Shown here piece by piece: positions 24,406 to 33,321 of a stretch of DNA of 64,000 nucleotides. The DNA is from an uncultured Alphaproteobacteria bacterium (GTDB lineage Bacteria > Pseudomonadota > Alphaproteobacteria > RF32 > CAG-239): positions 124,001 to 188,000 of the forward strand of contig CAKQRQ010000001.1 of NCBI GenBank assembly GCA_934271465.1. The letters run 5' to 3'. The notes beneath the pieces were generated by a model. It was given only the letters and a program-made list of their open reading frames with translations, was not told where the DNA came from and ran no database searches. The position numbers and the translations under genes were made by a program. The stretch's first letter is position 1. Every line of letters begins with the position of its first letter.

Positions 24406-24442
24406 TTCGAGTCGGATTCCCCTGATTTGGAGTCGACTCGAA
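24406..24442. repeat. unexplained 9-bp inverted repeat
   Basis: TTCGAGTCG and CGACTCGAA separated by 19 bases in the roughly 500-base stretch between the nrdD start and the alaS end. No T-run follows directly. The rest of that stretch (24153-24485) shows no gene I can support. Confidence 0.4.
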
Positions 24443-24485
24443 CAGACCTGTTTTTTTTGCCGAATCCACCAACTTGCGAATCAAA

Positions 24486-24526
24486 AAAAAGCTTTTCAAC
24501 CCCATTAAGGATTCGAAAAGCTTTTT
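24486..24526 (-). terminator. terminator of alaS
   Basis: AAAAAGCTTTTC / GAAAAGCTTTTT arms with a 17-nt loop, just past the alaS stop and flanked by A and T runs. Confidence 0.8.
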
Positions 24527-24552
24527 CTTTTTTTGAGTATTTTAAAGACGGC

Positions 24553-27177
24553 TTAAACTTCCAGTGCCTTTTTGATTTCCGCAATCGCCTCGTCAAAGCG
24601 GCTTGTTTCGGTGCCGCCGGTCTGAGCCATATCCGGACGTCCGCCACCGCCTTGCGCCCCGACAAATGGGGCTATTTTCTTGACTAAATCTACAGCCGAA
24701 ATTTTGCCTTTGATATCGTCCGTCACGCCGATAACGACCGAAGATTTGCCGTCATTGACCGCAAACAACGCCGCCACAAATGATGTCTGATACTTGGCTT
24801 TCATATCATCGACAATGGCTTTGAGCTCTTTGGCCTGAACATCGGCTAACTTTTTGGCCACAAATTTAATCCCGTTAATGGTTTCGACCTCATCGCCCGA
24901 GGCCGCGCCGCCGCTGACCAGTTGTTTTTTCAGCTCAAAAATCTTGGCTTCCATTTCTTTGCGCTCGCTCAACAACTGAGCCACCCGCATTTCAACATCA
25001 TTTCCGCCGACTTTCAAAAGCTGTCCAACCTGACGCACCTTATCTTCCAAATCTCTGGTATGTTTGGCGGCGCCTTTGCCCGTTACACATTCCAGACGAC
25101 GCACGCCCGCAGCCACCGCCGAATCGGACAAGATGCTGAACCCGCCGATGTCGCCCGTGCGGCTGACGTGTGTTCCGCCGCACAGCTCTTTGGACACATC
25201 ATCGCCCACACACACAACGCGGACTTCATCGCCGTATTTTTCGCCAAACAACGCCATCGCGCCGCTGTTCACCGCATCTTCCTGCGTCATCAGCTTGGTG
25301 ACGACCGGATAGTTCGCGCGAATCATCTCGTCAACTCTGTCTTCCAACGCGCGCAGTTCTTCCAGAGGAATCTGCTTGTTGTAAGCAATATCAAAGCGCA
25401 TTCTGTCCGCCGCCACATAAGACCCCTTTTGGGTAACGCTTGCGCCGTATTTTTCCTGCAAAGCCTTGTGCAACAGGTGAGTTACCGTGTGGTTGGCCTG
25501 AATCGCCGAACGATTGGCGCGGTTGACTTCAAACGACGCGTTTTGTCCGACTTTAACCTCGCCTTTTATCAGCCGGCACATATGAACATGCAAACCGTCG
25601 CATTTCTTTTTGGTATCAACAACTTCTGCTTCGAATCCGTTGCCTTTAATCCGGCCGATATCGCCGACCTGACCGCCCATTTCGGCATAAAACGGCGTTT
25701 GATTCGCCACAAGCGAAAATTCGCCTTCGGTTACTTTGTCAACTTCTTTGCCGTCTTTGACAAGCGCCGTTATTTGCGCGTCGGCGGCCAAAGTTGTATA
25801 GCCCAAAAATTCGGTTGAGCCGAGCTTGTCCTGCAACTCAAACCAGACTTTTTCCGTTCCGGCATCGCCCGAGCCTGCCCAATTTTTGCGGGCTTCGGCC
25901 TTTTGCGCCGCCATTGCCTGATTAAATGCCTCTTCATCAACCGCAATATTGCGCGCCTTGAGGGCATCCTGCGTCAAATCCAACGGGAATCCGTATGTGT
26001 CATACAGCTTAAAGGCTACTTTGCCGTCCAGAACCGCGCCGGATTTCATCTCTTTGGTTTCATCGTCTAAGAGTTTGAGCCCCTTTTCCATTGTCTTGAT
26101 AAAGCGCTCTTCCTCGCACTTAATGGTCTCGCCAATCAGCGTTTCGGCCTTATACAGCTCGGGATAAGCCTCGCCCATTTCCTTTTGGAGCGCCGGAAGC
26201 AACTTGTAAATCATCGGCTCATTGACTCCAATCATGTGGACATGGCGCATCGCCCGACGCATAATCCGGCGCAAAACATAGCCGCGCCCCTCGTTTGAGG
26301 GCAAAACGCCGTCCGCAATCAAAAACGCCATTGAGCGCAAGTGATCCGCAATCACGTTGTGCGACGCCCTCAGCTCGCCCGTCGGGTCAGAATTGGCCAA
26401 ATCGGCAATGGCCTTAATCAGGTTTTGGAAAATATCAATATCATAATTGGAGTGGACGCCCTGCAAAATTGCCGAGATACGTTCCAATCCCATGCCCGTA
26501 TCAATACAGCGCTGTTTGAGCGGGATACGCCTTCCGTCCGGCAAATCCTCGAACTCGTCAAAAACCAAATTCCAAATTTCTATCCAGCGGTCGCCGTCTT
26601 CCTCGGGTGTTCCGGGGAGGCCGCCCCAAACTTCCGGTCCGTGGTCATAAAAGATTTCGGAACAATAGCCGCAGGGCCCTGTGTCGCCCATCTGCCAAAA
26701 ATTGTCTTTGGTCGCAATCGGGATAATTCTGTCTGAAGGCAAGCCTGAAACCTTTTTCCAAATTTCTTTGGACACCTCGTCCGTATGATAATAAGTTACC
26801 GCCAATTTATCTTTGGAAATGCCGAACTCTTTGGTTACAAGCTCCCATGCAAAAGCAATGGCCTCGTCTTTGAAATAATCGCCGAATGAAAAGTTGCCCA
26901 GCATTTCAAAAAACGTATGGTGGCGCACATCATACCCGACCGAATCCAAATCATTGTGCTTACCGCCGGCGCGGACAGATTTTTGCGCTGTTGTGGCGCG
27001 TTTGAAAGCGGCCGTTTCGTTGCCGGTAAAGATGTTTTTGAACTGAACCATTCCCGAGTTGGTAAACATCAGGGTCGGGTCATTATTGGGCACAAGCGGC
27101 GAAGACGGCAAAATTTTGTGGCCGTTCTTCTCAAAATATTTCAAAAAAGTGCTTCTGATTTCATTAACGGTTATCAT
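24553..27177 (-). CDS. alaS: alanyl-tRNA synthetase
   Basis: 874 aa, normal length. Class II catalytic core at the start (RSTFLKYFEKNGHKILPSSPLVPNNDPTLMFTNSGMVQFK; motif 2 around the VRAGGKHNDLD segment; ...SNEGRGYVLRRIMRRA), editing domain with HTVTHLLHKAL and CGGTHVSRTGDIG zinc ligands, and the DHHA1-type C-terminus with GGGGRPDMAQTGG. Charges tRNA-Ala and clears mischarged Ser/Gly. Translation start MITVNEIRST has only a weak upstream site. Confidence 0.98.
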   Translation of the reverse strand: MITVNEIRSTFLKYFEKNGHKILPSSPLVPNNDPTLMFTNSGMVQFKNIFTGNETAAFKRATTAQKSVRAGGKHNDLDSVGYDVRHHTFFEMLGNFSFGDYFKDEAIAFAWELVTKEFGISKDKLAVTYYHTDEVSKEIWKKVSGLPSDRIIPIATKDNFWQMGDTGPCGYCSEIFYDHGPEVWGGLPGTPEEDGDRWIEIWNLVFDEFEDLPDGRRIPLKQRCIDTGMGLERISAILQGVHSNYDIDIFQNLIKAIADLANSDPTGELRASHNVIADHLRSMAFLIADGVLPSNEGRGYVLRRIMRRAMRHVHMIGVNEPMIYKLLPALQKEMGEAYPELYKAETLIGETIKCEEERFIKTMEKGLKLLDDETKEMKSGAVLDGKVAFKLYDTYGFPLDLTQDALKARNIAVDEEAFNQAMAAQKAEARKNWAGSGDAGTEKVWFELQDKLGSTEFLGYTTLAADAQITALVKDGKEVDKVTEGEFSLVANQTPFYAEMGGQVGDIGRIKGNGFEAEVVDTKKKCDGLHVHMCRLIKGEVKVGQNASFEVNRANRSAIQANHTVTHLLHKALQEKYGASVTQKGSYVAADRMRFDIAYNKQIPLEELRALEDRVDEMIRANYPVVTKLMTQEDAVNSGAMALFGEKYGDEVRVVCVGDDVSKELCGGTHVSRTGDIGGFSILSDSAVAAGVRRLECVTGKGAAKHTRDLEDKVRQVGQLLKVGGNDVEMRVAQLLSERKEMEAKIFELKKQLVSGGAASGDEVETINGIKFVAKKLADVQAKELKAIVDDMKAKYQTSFVAALFAVNDGKSSVVIGVTDDIKGKISAVDLVKKIAPFVGAQGGGGRPDMAQTGGTETSRFDEAIAEIKKALEV

Positions 27178-27284
27178 TTCTATATTCCATTATCAAAAAA
27201 ATTATTTTGATTATTGATAATGCAATCCGAGCCTGTTTTCAAGTTTTTTTGTAGACTCCGGCAAAAAAATATTATTAACTTTAT

Positions 27285-27587
27285 TTGATTATTTTGGTTG
27301 ACTCTAACCGCCATCCCAGGAGATCTTTAAAGATAATCAAAAAGCTGCTGAAGCATCCGAAATTTGATTTTTCTCGTGAAAATATTAAAAGAACGGTTTC
27401 TTATGCCTTAAATTCGGCCGTCTCCTATGGGAACCTGCTGCCGCTCGAGCTTTTACTGAAACAGCCTGAGTTTGTTGCCTCTTTGACCAAATCTTTTTTT
27501 GATTCGGTCGCTGCCATAGCTTCATTTTCCTTACCGTTTAAGGTTGAAAGATTAGTTAAGCAACGATTACTCAACGAGAAGGTTTAG
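27285..27587 (+). pseudogene. possible ankyrin-like remnant
   Basis: Open frame of 100 codons with no ATG, only a TTG at 27285 and no ribosome-binding site. The peptide has paired-helix units like degenerate ankyrin repeats (SLKIIKKLLKHPKFDFSRENI..ALNSAVSYGNLLPLELLLKQPEF). Ends directly before a terminator. Probably a decayed fragment; weak call. Confidence 0.35.
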
Positions 27588-27591
27588 ATTT

Positions 27592-27623
27592 AACCCGCCG
27601 CAAGTTTGTGCTTGCCGCGGGTT
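27592..27623. terminator. bidirectional terminator before tspO
   Basis: AACCCGC-GCAAG / CTTGC-GCGGGTT arms with one mismatch, 6-nt loop, T-run following on the plus strand; serves the convergent tspO and the remnant ORF. Confidence 0.8.
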
Positions 27624-27631
27624 TTATTTTT

Positions 27632-28114
27632 TTACAGGATATCCATACCGTAAGTCATCAGATATGAGATATTTAAAAGTGTCGCAAACAGCAGCCATAT
27701 ATAATAAGGATAAAGCAATCCTACCGGCAGTTTTCCCAACGGCTTGACCGCCTGAAGCAGCCTGTAAACGGCAATATCCAGCGCAATGATAATAATCAGC
27801 CCAAGGCCGATTTGTCCTTTTGCAAAAAACGCCAGACACCACACAATTTGCAACAATAACTGCGTCAGGAAAATATTGTTGATTTTGGAACAGCCTTTGT
27901 CGTGTTCTCTGTCCAATGCCAAAAACACTGCAATAATCATCAGTGCGTAAAGAATCGTCCACATAATCGGAAAGACCGCATTCGGCGGCGTCAAATAAGG
28001 TTTGTCCAACCCGTTATACCATGTCTCAAGCCCGATATCTGTTAAGGCCGAGGATACATAGCCCGTCAATAAGACCATTGCCGCCACATAAAAAAATTTA
28101 AGTATTTTTGTCAT
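27632..28114 (-). CDS. tspO: TspO/MBR family protein
   Basis: 160 aa with five membrane helices. Family hallmarks: ETWYNGLDKPYLTPPNAVFPIMWTILYALM, the QLLLQIVWCLAFF helix and a NISYLM end. TspO binds tetrapyrroles such as protoporphyrin and is linked to porphyrin and stress handling in Alphaproteobacteria. Preceded by GGGGGAGAT at the ATG. Confidence 0.92.
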   Translation of the reverse strand: MTKILKFFYVAAMVLLTGYVSSALTDIGLETWYNGLDKPYLTPPNAVFPIMWTILYALMIIAVFLALDREHDKGCSKINNIFLTQLLLQIVWCLAFFAKGQIGLGLIIIIALDIAVYRLLQAVKPLGKLPVGLLYPYYIWLLFATLLNISYLMTYGMDIL

Positions 28115-28193
28115 ATCTCCCCCTTGATAAATAAAAGATTTTCATATAATAATTTAAGCTGTTGTTTTGAATTTTAAACGGATTGGATGCAGC

Positions 28194-28889
28194 ATGGACT
28201 ATAATTACCCTCTTTTGAAGGCTGAGGTTTCTGCCGCCTATAATGATTTAATCATTGACGCCCGCCTTAAAGACGGTCAAACCGTTACGGCCTTTTGCGG
28301 CGCTGTTGAGGCCGCTGAGATGTGCACCGAGGGCACGCCTGTCTGGCTCAAGCGGACGTCCGTTCCCAACCGGCTTATCAAATACAATGTTTCTTTTATC
28401 CAAACGCCGCAGGGGCTTGTCTTTGCAAACCCGAAATATAACCGCACACTGTTTTATGAGGCTTTTGAAAAAGGGCTTTTGAGCGATTTTAAGGATTATG
28501 TTTCGTGCTGCCCGCTTTGGGAAAAAGAAGACAACGGCATTGATTTTGAGCTGACCGACGCCGCCGGCGGCAAGGCTTTTGTTTTTGTGACATCGACCTA
28601 TCATAAACAAGATGCCTGTGCTGTCTTTCCGCACTCCATCAACTTTTTTGAGCTCAAATTGTTTGAGGAATTTCAGAAGCGCTACCGCGCCGGCGCCAAA
28701 ACTTATGTCGTGATGATTGTGCCGCGGGAGGACTGTGTTTCGGCGCGTTTTGTCTGGAATTTGGATCCTCAGGCCTCGGCCGCTATTTTTGAGGCGGCAA
28801 AAAACGGGTTAAATTTTTTGTGTTATGGTTGCAAACTTGAACGAAATAAGATAGAAATAAACAGAAAGATGGAAATTTTATACAAATGA
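28194..28889 (+). CDS. sfsA: SfsA family protein
   Basis: 231 aa. Layout of SfsA: an OB-like N-terminal part (KDGQTVTAFCGAVEAAEM..EGTPVWLKRTS) and a nuclease-like C-terminal part with D-F-E-L, the K-A-F-V-F-V-T-S segment and FELKLFEEFQKRYRAGAKTYVVMIVPRED; the final NGLNFLCYGCKLERNKIEINRKM fits the family's closing strands. The family's usual tRxIEVKN-type segment is altered. Start chosen at MDYNYPLL; a TTG nine codons upstream is unlikely. Its stop overlaps the map start by four bases. Confidence 0.85.
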   Translation: MDYNYPLLKAEVSAAYNDLIIDARLKDGQTVTAFCGAVEAAEMCTEGTPVWLKRTSVPNRLIKYNVSFIQTPQGLVFANPKYNRTLFYEAFEKGLLSDFKDYVSCCPLWEKEDNGIDFELTDAAGGKAFVFVTSTYHKQDACAVFPHSINFFELKLFEEFQKRYRAGAKTYVVMIVPREDCVSARFVWNLDPQASAAIFEAAKNGLNFLCYGCKLERNKIEINRKMEILYK

Positions 28890-29707
28890 AGGAAAAAAAG
28901 GTGTCTACACGAAATAAAGACGGGATTGTCATTCATACGGATCCTAAAGATTTTGAAGGCATGCGCAAAGCCGGCAAGCTGGCAGCCGAATGTCTGGATT
29001 TTATTGCCCCTTATGTCGAAGTCGGCGTCACCACGGAATATTTGGACGATCTGTGCCGCAAGTTTATTGAAGATCATCACGCTGTGTCGGCCTGCTTAGG
29101 GTATCACGGATATCCCAAAAACACCTGCATTTCCATTAACCACGAGATTTGTCATGGTATTCCCTCGCCCGACCGCAAACTTTTGGACGGCGAGATTTTG
29201 AATATTGACGTGACGGTTATTCTTGACGGCTGGTTTGGCGATACCTCGCGTATGTATTACGCCGGCAAGCCCCCCGTCAAAGCCAAACGCCTGTGCGAAG
29301 TGACTTATGAATGCCTGATGCGCGGCATTGACGCCGTCAAACCCGGTGCTCACTTTGGAGATATTGGCGCGGTTATTGAAGGAATCGCCCATCATTACGG
29401 CTATTCGGTCGTCGATATGTTTTGCGGACACGGCCTGGGGCAAATCTTCCATGATGAGCCTAATGTCATGCACTGCGGCCGCAAAGGCACCGGCCCCAAG
29501 ATTGAAGAAGGCATGTTCTTTACGATTGAACCGATGATTAACTTTGGTAAAAAAGACGCTACTATCTTATCAAATGACTGGACAGCCGTTACAAAAGACC
29601 GCTCTTTGTCAGCACAATTTGAACATTCCCTCGGCGTAACTTCTACCGGATGCGAGGTTTTTACGTTTTCGCCCAAAGGCATGGACTATCCGCCATATAA
29701 AAAGTAA
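28886..29707 (+). CDS. map: methionine aminopeptidase, type I
   Basis: 273 aa. Metal ligands of the pita-bread fold are visible: Asp in LNIDVTVILDGWFGDTSRMY (both Asp), His in FCGHGLGQIFHDEP, Glu in FTIEPMINF and Glu in SAQFEHSLGVT. Substrate His in SINHEICHGIPS. Removes initiator Met from nascent proteins. Overlaps sfsA (ATGA) and precedes radC by 11 bases: sfsA-map-radC is one transcript, an arrangement common in Alphaproteobacteria. Confidence 0.97.
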   Translation: MKEKKVSTRNKDGIVIHTDPKDFEGMRKAGKLAAECLDFIAPYVEVGVTTEYLDDLCRKFIEDHHAVSACLGYHGYPKNTCISINHEICHGIPSPDRKLLDGEILNIDVTVILDGWFGDTSRMYYAGKPPVKAKRLCEVTYECLMRGIDAVKPGAHFGDIGAVIEGIAHHYGYSVVDMFCGHGLGQIFHDEPNVMHCGRKGTGPKIEEGMFFTIEPMINFGKKDATILSNDWTAVTKDRSLSAQFEHSLGVTSTGCEVFTFSPKGMDYPPYKK

Positions 29708-29718
29708 AAGGACTTTTC

Positions 29719-30411
29719 ATGAACGACCAGCCGGACTATATCGGACACAGACAACGCCTGAAACAACGCTTTTTGCTCGGCGGCGGACGGGATATGGCTG
29801 ATTATGAATTGTTGGAACTTTTGTTGACGTTCGCTATTCCGAGGCAAGATGTCAAACCTTTAGCAAAAGAACTTATTCATACGTTCGGCTCTTTTGCGGA
29901 AGTTATTGCCACGCCGGAACACAAGCTTACGGCGCTCAAAGGACTTAAAGAAAATTCCGTTATTTTGCTCAAGCTCATCAATACAGCGGCGCAGCGTTTG
30001 TGTTGGCAAAATTTAGCCTCGGACAACAAACCTGTTTTGATGAACATTGACAGTCTGATTGACTATTGCCGCTGCACCATTGCTTATGCCGAAGTTGAAG
30101 AATTGTATCTGCTGTATTTGGATAGCAAGCTCAAGATTATTGAAAGTGAACTCGTCCAACGCGGAACTTTATCTTCGGTTAGCGTGTCGCCTCGCGAAAT
30201 TGTCACAAACGCCTTAAATAAAAAGGCTTCAGGTTTGATTATGGTTCACAATCATCCGTCCGGTTCGCCAAAGCCTTCGGATAATGATTTGGCTTTGACG
30301 CATCAGGTTGCACAAGCCTGCGCTTTGATGGGGATTAAACTGCACGAACATATCATTATTACAAAATCCGACTATTTTTCTTTTTTGGAACATCGGCTGC
30401 TGGATAACTAG
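29719..30411 (+). CDS. radC: RadC family JAB-domain protein
   Basis: 230 aa. N-terminal helix-hairpin-helix region (LLTFAIPRQDVKPLAKELIHTFGSFAEVI..LKGLKE), then the MPN/JAB domain with EELYLLYLDSKLKIIESELVQRGT, SVSPREIVTNALNKKA and the zinc motif HNHPSGSPKPSDNDLALT. Complete JAMM residues (Glu, His-x-His, Ser-x7-Asp). Biochemical role is still unclear in this family. Confidence 0.95.
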   Translation: MNDQPDYIGHRQRLKQRFLLGGGRDMADYELLELLLTFAIPRQDVKPLAKELIHTFGSFAEVIATPEHKLTALKGLKENSVILLKLINTAAQRLCWQNLASDNKPVLMNIDSLIDYCRCTIAYAEVEELYLLYLDSKLKIIESELVQRGTLSSVSVSPREIVTNALNKKASGLIMVHNHPSGSPKPSDNDLALTHQVAQACALMGIKLHEHIIITKSDYFSFLEHRLLDN

Positions 30412-30518
30412 TCTTTACCGGACAAACATTCTCTTTTATACCCATTTAAAAATTTTTTTCACTTTTCAGATAAATTTCAGGTAGAGTTTAGAGAATTAGA
30501 AATTTTGGACTCTGTGAG

Positions 30519-31352
30519 ATGAACTCTTTTGTTAAATTTTGTTTGATTCCTTTAGCCATCGCCCTTGTCGGCTTCGGCTGTTTTGTTTTTATTTCTTATA
30601 AAGATGTTGTTTGGGCTAACATTGCCGATACAACGCCCTACCCTTTTTATAACGGCGATGAGCACCTGATCGCCCATGCCGGCGGCATTATTGACGGGCA
30701 TGTTTATACAAACTCACGCGAGGCTGTTGAAGCTTCGATTAAATCAGGCTCTCGCTTTATTGAGATTGACTTTATCAAGACCTCTGACGGACACTATATT
30801 GCGGGACATGATTGGGAACTTGTCAACAAAATGACCGGACACAGCGGAGATAGCCCCTTGTCTTTAGCGGAGTTTCGCGCGTCAAAAATTTATGGTAAAT
30901 ACACACCGATGGACGCGCATGATGTGGCCGAGCTTTTGGAAAAATATCCCGATTGGATTTTGGTCGTGGACAAAGCCCGCGATGTTGAGGCTATTGCTCA
31001 AGCTTTTCCGTTCAAAAAGCGCGTTATTCTTCAAGTTTATGCGCTTCACAATTACTTCCGCGCCCTCAAAAACGGTATTGATTACCCAACCTTGCGCCTT
31101 AAAGGCGGACGGCGCGGAATCAAAGGTTTTTATAAAAAATTGATGGAATGGCTCAATATCAAATGCGTCATTTTGGGCGAGCTCTCGTTCAATAAAAATA
31201 AAGATTACATCGGCGAGCTGCACAACCGCGGCGTGATGGTTATTTTATACGGCAATCCTTTCTTTGAGATTGTCGAAAATCCCGCCAAAATTAACTTTTA
31301 TGCCAACAAATATTTGGATTTGGTAGATACAGACGCCGTTCAAAAATTGTAG
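30519..31352 (+). CDS. membrane-anchored glycerophosphodiester phosphodiesterase-like protein
   Basis: 277 aa. One N-terminal membrane helix (about 5-28), then a GDPD/PI-PLC TIM-barrel start: AHAGG, N-S-R-E-A, FIEIDFIKTSDGHYIAGHD, which covers the catalytic His pair and metal ligands Glu-x-Asp. Later barrel motifs are looser. Cuts glycerophosphodiesters, here most likely at the periplasmic face. The next gene is a phosphoglycerol-transferase-like enzyme in the same orientation, suggesting linked turnover of phosphoglycerol groups. Confidence 0.8.
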   Translation: MNSFVKFCLIPLAIALVGFGCFVFISYKDVVWANIADTTPYPFYNGDEHLIAHAGGIIDGHVYTNSREAVEASIKSGSRFIEIDFIKTSDGHYIAGHDWELVNKMTGHSGDSPLSLAEFRASKIYGKYTPMDAHDVAELLEKYPDWILVVDKARDVEAIAQAFPFKKRVILQVYALHNYFRALKNGIDYPTLRLKGGRRGIKGFYKKLMEWLNIKCVILGELSFNKNKDYIGELHNRGVMVILYGNPFFEIVENPAKINFYANKYLDLVDTDAVQKL

Positions 31353-31432
31353 CAAATACTTCTTGACCGCTTTTTTTGATTGGGATAAGCTCCGATTTGT
31401 TATCGGATATCTCAAAAGGAGCTTGTTTAATC

Positions 31433-32905
31433 ATGTTGTCGCTTATTATCTTTTTTGCCGGATTTATGCTTTTTTCATCAGCAAACTGGATTGTTCGCAA
31501 ATTCGGAGAAGTGACTTATGAGCAAATTATGTTCCATTTAAATATGCCGTTTTCTTCCGAAACGCGCATAATGTTGAGCTACTTTAAAAACACCGTGATG
31601 ACAGGGCTTATCATTGCCCTTGTTCTCGCTATTTTATTTTGCTCAAAATACAAAGTTCATCTCCGACTGATTGACGCGTTTAGAGCCTTTGTTTACAAGA
31701 ACAGGTTAGCTCTGAGCCTGATTTGGTTTGCCTTTTGCCTTGTTTTTGTCTTTTTTAAGATGAATGTTTGGGCGATGATTACTTATCACAAATACAAAAC
31801 CGAAACCTCAACTTTTTATGAGGAAAATTATGTTATCCCGCAGGAAGCCAAAATCACATTTCCAACAACAAAACGCAATTTGATTCTTTTGTTTGCCGAA
31901 TCAATGGAGGCAACTTATGCAAAAACGCCCGAACATAATTATTTTGGCACGGATTTAATTCCTGCGTTGCACCGCCTCGCCTCAGAAAACATCAACTTCA
32001 GCGACAACGCCTATTTTGGCGGTTCGTTCCCGATTGACGGCACTCAATGGACACAGGCCGGTTTGTTTGCGCAGACCTGCGGTGCGCCGATTCAGCTGCC
32101 GATTAACGATCCTAACTGGTTTCACCCCAAAGAGGGATTTTTCCCAAAGGCTTGGTGTCTGTATGATATCCTCAAGCAAGAAGGCTATACGGAAGTTTCC
32201 CTTATCGGCTCCAACGGGCAGTTTGCCGGTATGGATAAGTTTGTGGAGACGCACGGGCAGCAAAAACTTTTGGACATTATGTATTATTCCGAACGCGACG
32301 GCATAGAGGTTTCATTGGAGCGCACAACAAAACTCTATGATGCGCAAGTTTTTGACTATGCTAAAGAGGAACTCGCCGAGCTCAGTAAGCAAGACAAGCC
32401 TTTTGTCTTTACGCTGATGACGCTTGACACCCATTACGGCACGGCCAAGTTTAACGACGCACTCTGCACCCGTCAATTCGGGGAGGGAAATTCTATCGAA
32501 AATGTTGTTTCCTGCTCGGATAAACAAATCGGTGCTTTTATCGACTGGCTTAAAGAACAGGATTTTTACAAAGATACGGTTGTTGTGGTTTTGGGCGACC
32601 ATTTGACGATGAATCCCCGCTTTACCAAAGAGATGAATCGTAAACCGATTAATATTTTTATCAATACGCCGGTTGCCGCAGTCCATACACAAAACCGCAC
32701 TTTTACGCCGTTTGATATTTATCCGACTTTAATCGAGAGCCTTGGCGCCAAAATTGATGGACACCGCCTCGGACTGGGGACATCATTGTTCTCGGATATG
32801 CCGACTTTAACCGAAAGTAAAATGAGCGTTGAAGATATGGATATCAACGTGCGCAAAAAATCCAAGCTTTATGATTGGATGCTCTACGGTAAAGAAGTTT
32901 ATTAA
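31433..32905 (+). CDS. LtaS/OpgB-type phosphoglycerol transferase-like sulfatase-fold protein
   Basis: 490 aa. Four or so N-terminal membrane helices (about 1-135), then a large periplasmic alkaline-phosphatase-superfamily domain: NLILLFAESMEATY (metal ligand Glu), GGSFPIDGTQWTQAGLFAQTCG with a Thr at the nucleophile position, FTLMTLDTHYG, and VVVLGDHLTMNP with Asp-His ligands. Such enzymes move phosphoglycerol from phosphatidylglycerol to periplasmic glucans or similar polymers. Start fixed at ATG 31433, where AGGAG lies upstream; the longer TTG frame has no support. Confidence 0.85.
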   Translation: MLSLIIFFAGFMLFSSANWIVRKFGEVTYEQIMFHLNMPFSSETRIMLSYFKNTVMTGLIIALVLAILFCSKYKVHLRLIDAFRAFVYKNRLALSLIWFAFCLVFVFFKMNVWAMITYHKYKTETSTFYEENYVIPQEAKITFPTTKRNLILLFAESMEATYAKTPEHNYFGTDLIPALHRLASENINFSDNAYFGGSFPIDGTQWTQAGLFAQTCGAPIQLPINDPNWFHPKEGFFPKAWCLYDILKQEGYTEVSLIGSNGQFAGMDKFVETHGQQKLLDIMYYSERDGIEVSLERTTKLYDAQVFDYAKEELAELSKQDKPFVFTLMTLDTHYGTAKFNDALCTRQFGEGNSIENVVSCSDKQIGAFIDWLKEQDFYKDTVVVVLGDHLTMNPRFTKEMNRKPINIFINTPVAAVHTQNRTFTPFDIYPTLIESLGAKIDGHRLGLGTSLFSDMPTLTESKMSVEDMDINVRKKSKLYDWMLYGKEVY

Positions 32906-32907
32906 AA

Positions 32908-33297
32908 CTATTCTTCTTCGGTCGGCGTATAGGGTTCAAAAACAAGCTCACCGCCGTTGTCTGTAACCAAGATTAAGTTTTCGCCGTCCATTTTATAAGA
33001 CTTAACTCTTGGCAAAATCTGCAAAAAGTCGCTCTCGGCTTCCATTTCATCGGCTGGCCCCATCATCATTGTTGTGGCCATATCGCCAAATTTGATGTTG
33101 TTTTTGGCACTGAGCTTATAGCTGCCCATCAAATAGTTTACAACTTTACCGTTCACGTGTCCGTTGGCATCAAAAGTCAATGTTGTCGGCACATTGTTCA
33201 GAGAATCGACCAATTTATATGATCCGGCCTTAAAATCGGCTGATCCGCCGCAAGCAGCTAACAACATTAATCCTAAAAGCGCCCATCCTTTTTTCAT
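32908..33297 (-). CDS. META-domain-like lipoprotein
   Basis: 129 aa. Signal MKKGWALLGLMLLAACGG with lipidated Cys, then a small beta domain like HslJ/META: LTFDANGHVNGKVVN, GSYKL, IKFGDMATTMMMG, then LQILPRVKSYKMDGENLILV. Start set at MKKGW, which has AAGGAG just upstream; an ATG eight codons earlier is inside that site's leader. Downstream neighbour of murA on the same strand, 24 bases after its stop. Confidence 0.8.
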   Translation of the reverse strand: MKKGWALLGLMLLAACGGSADFKAGSYKLVDSLNNVPTTLTFDANGHVNGKVVNYLMGSYKLSAKNNIKFGDMATTMMMGPADEMEAESDFLQILPRVKSYKMDGENLILVTDNGGELVFEPYTPTEEE

Positions 33298-33321
33298 TTT
33301 TTTCTCCTTTGATTTTGTCAT

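Noticed and set aside
24922..25818. 298-codon plus-strand frame opposite alaS
   Set aside because: Antisense shadow of alaS; Phe/His/Arg-rich non-protein composition.
31376..31432. TTG-initiated extension of the phosphoglycerol-transferase-like protein
   Set aside because: The downstream ATG has AGGAG at fitting distance and begins the first membrane helix.
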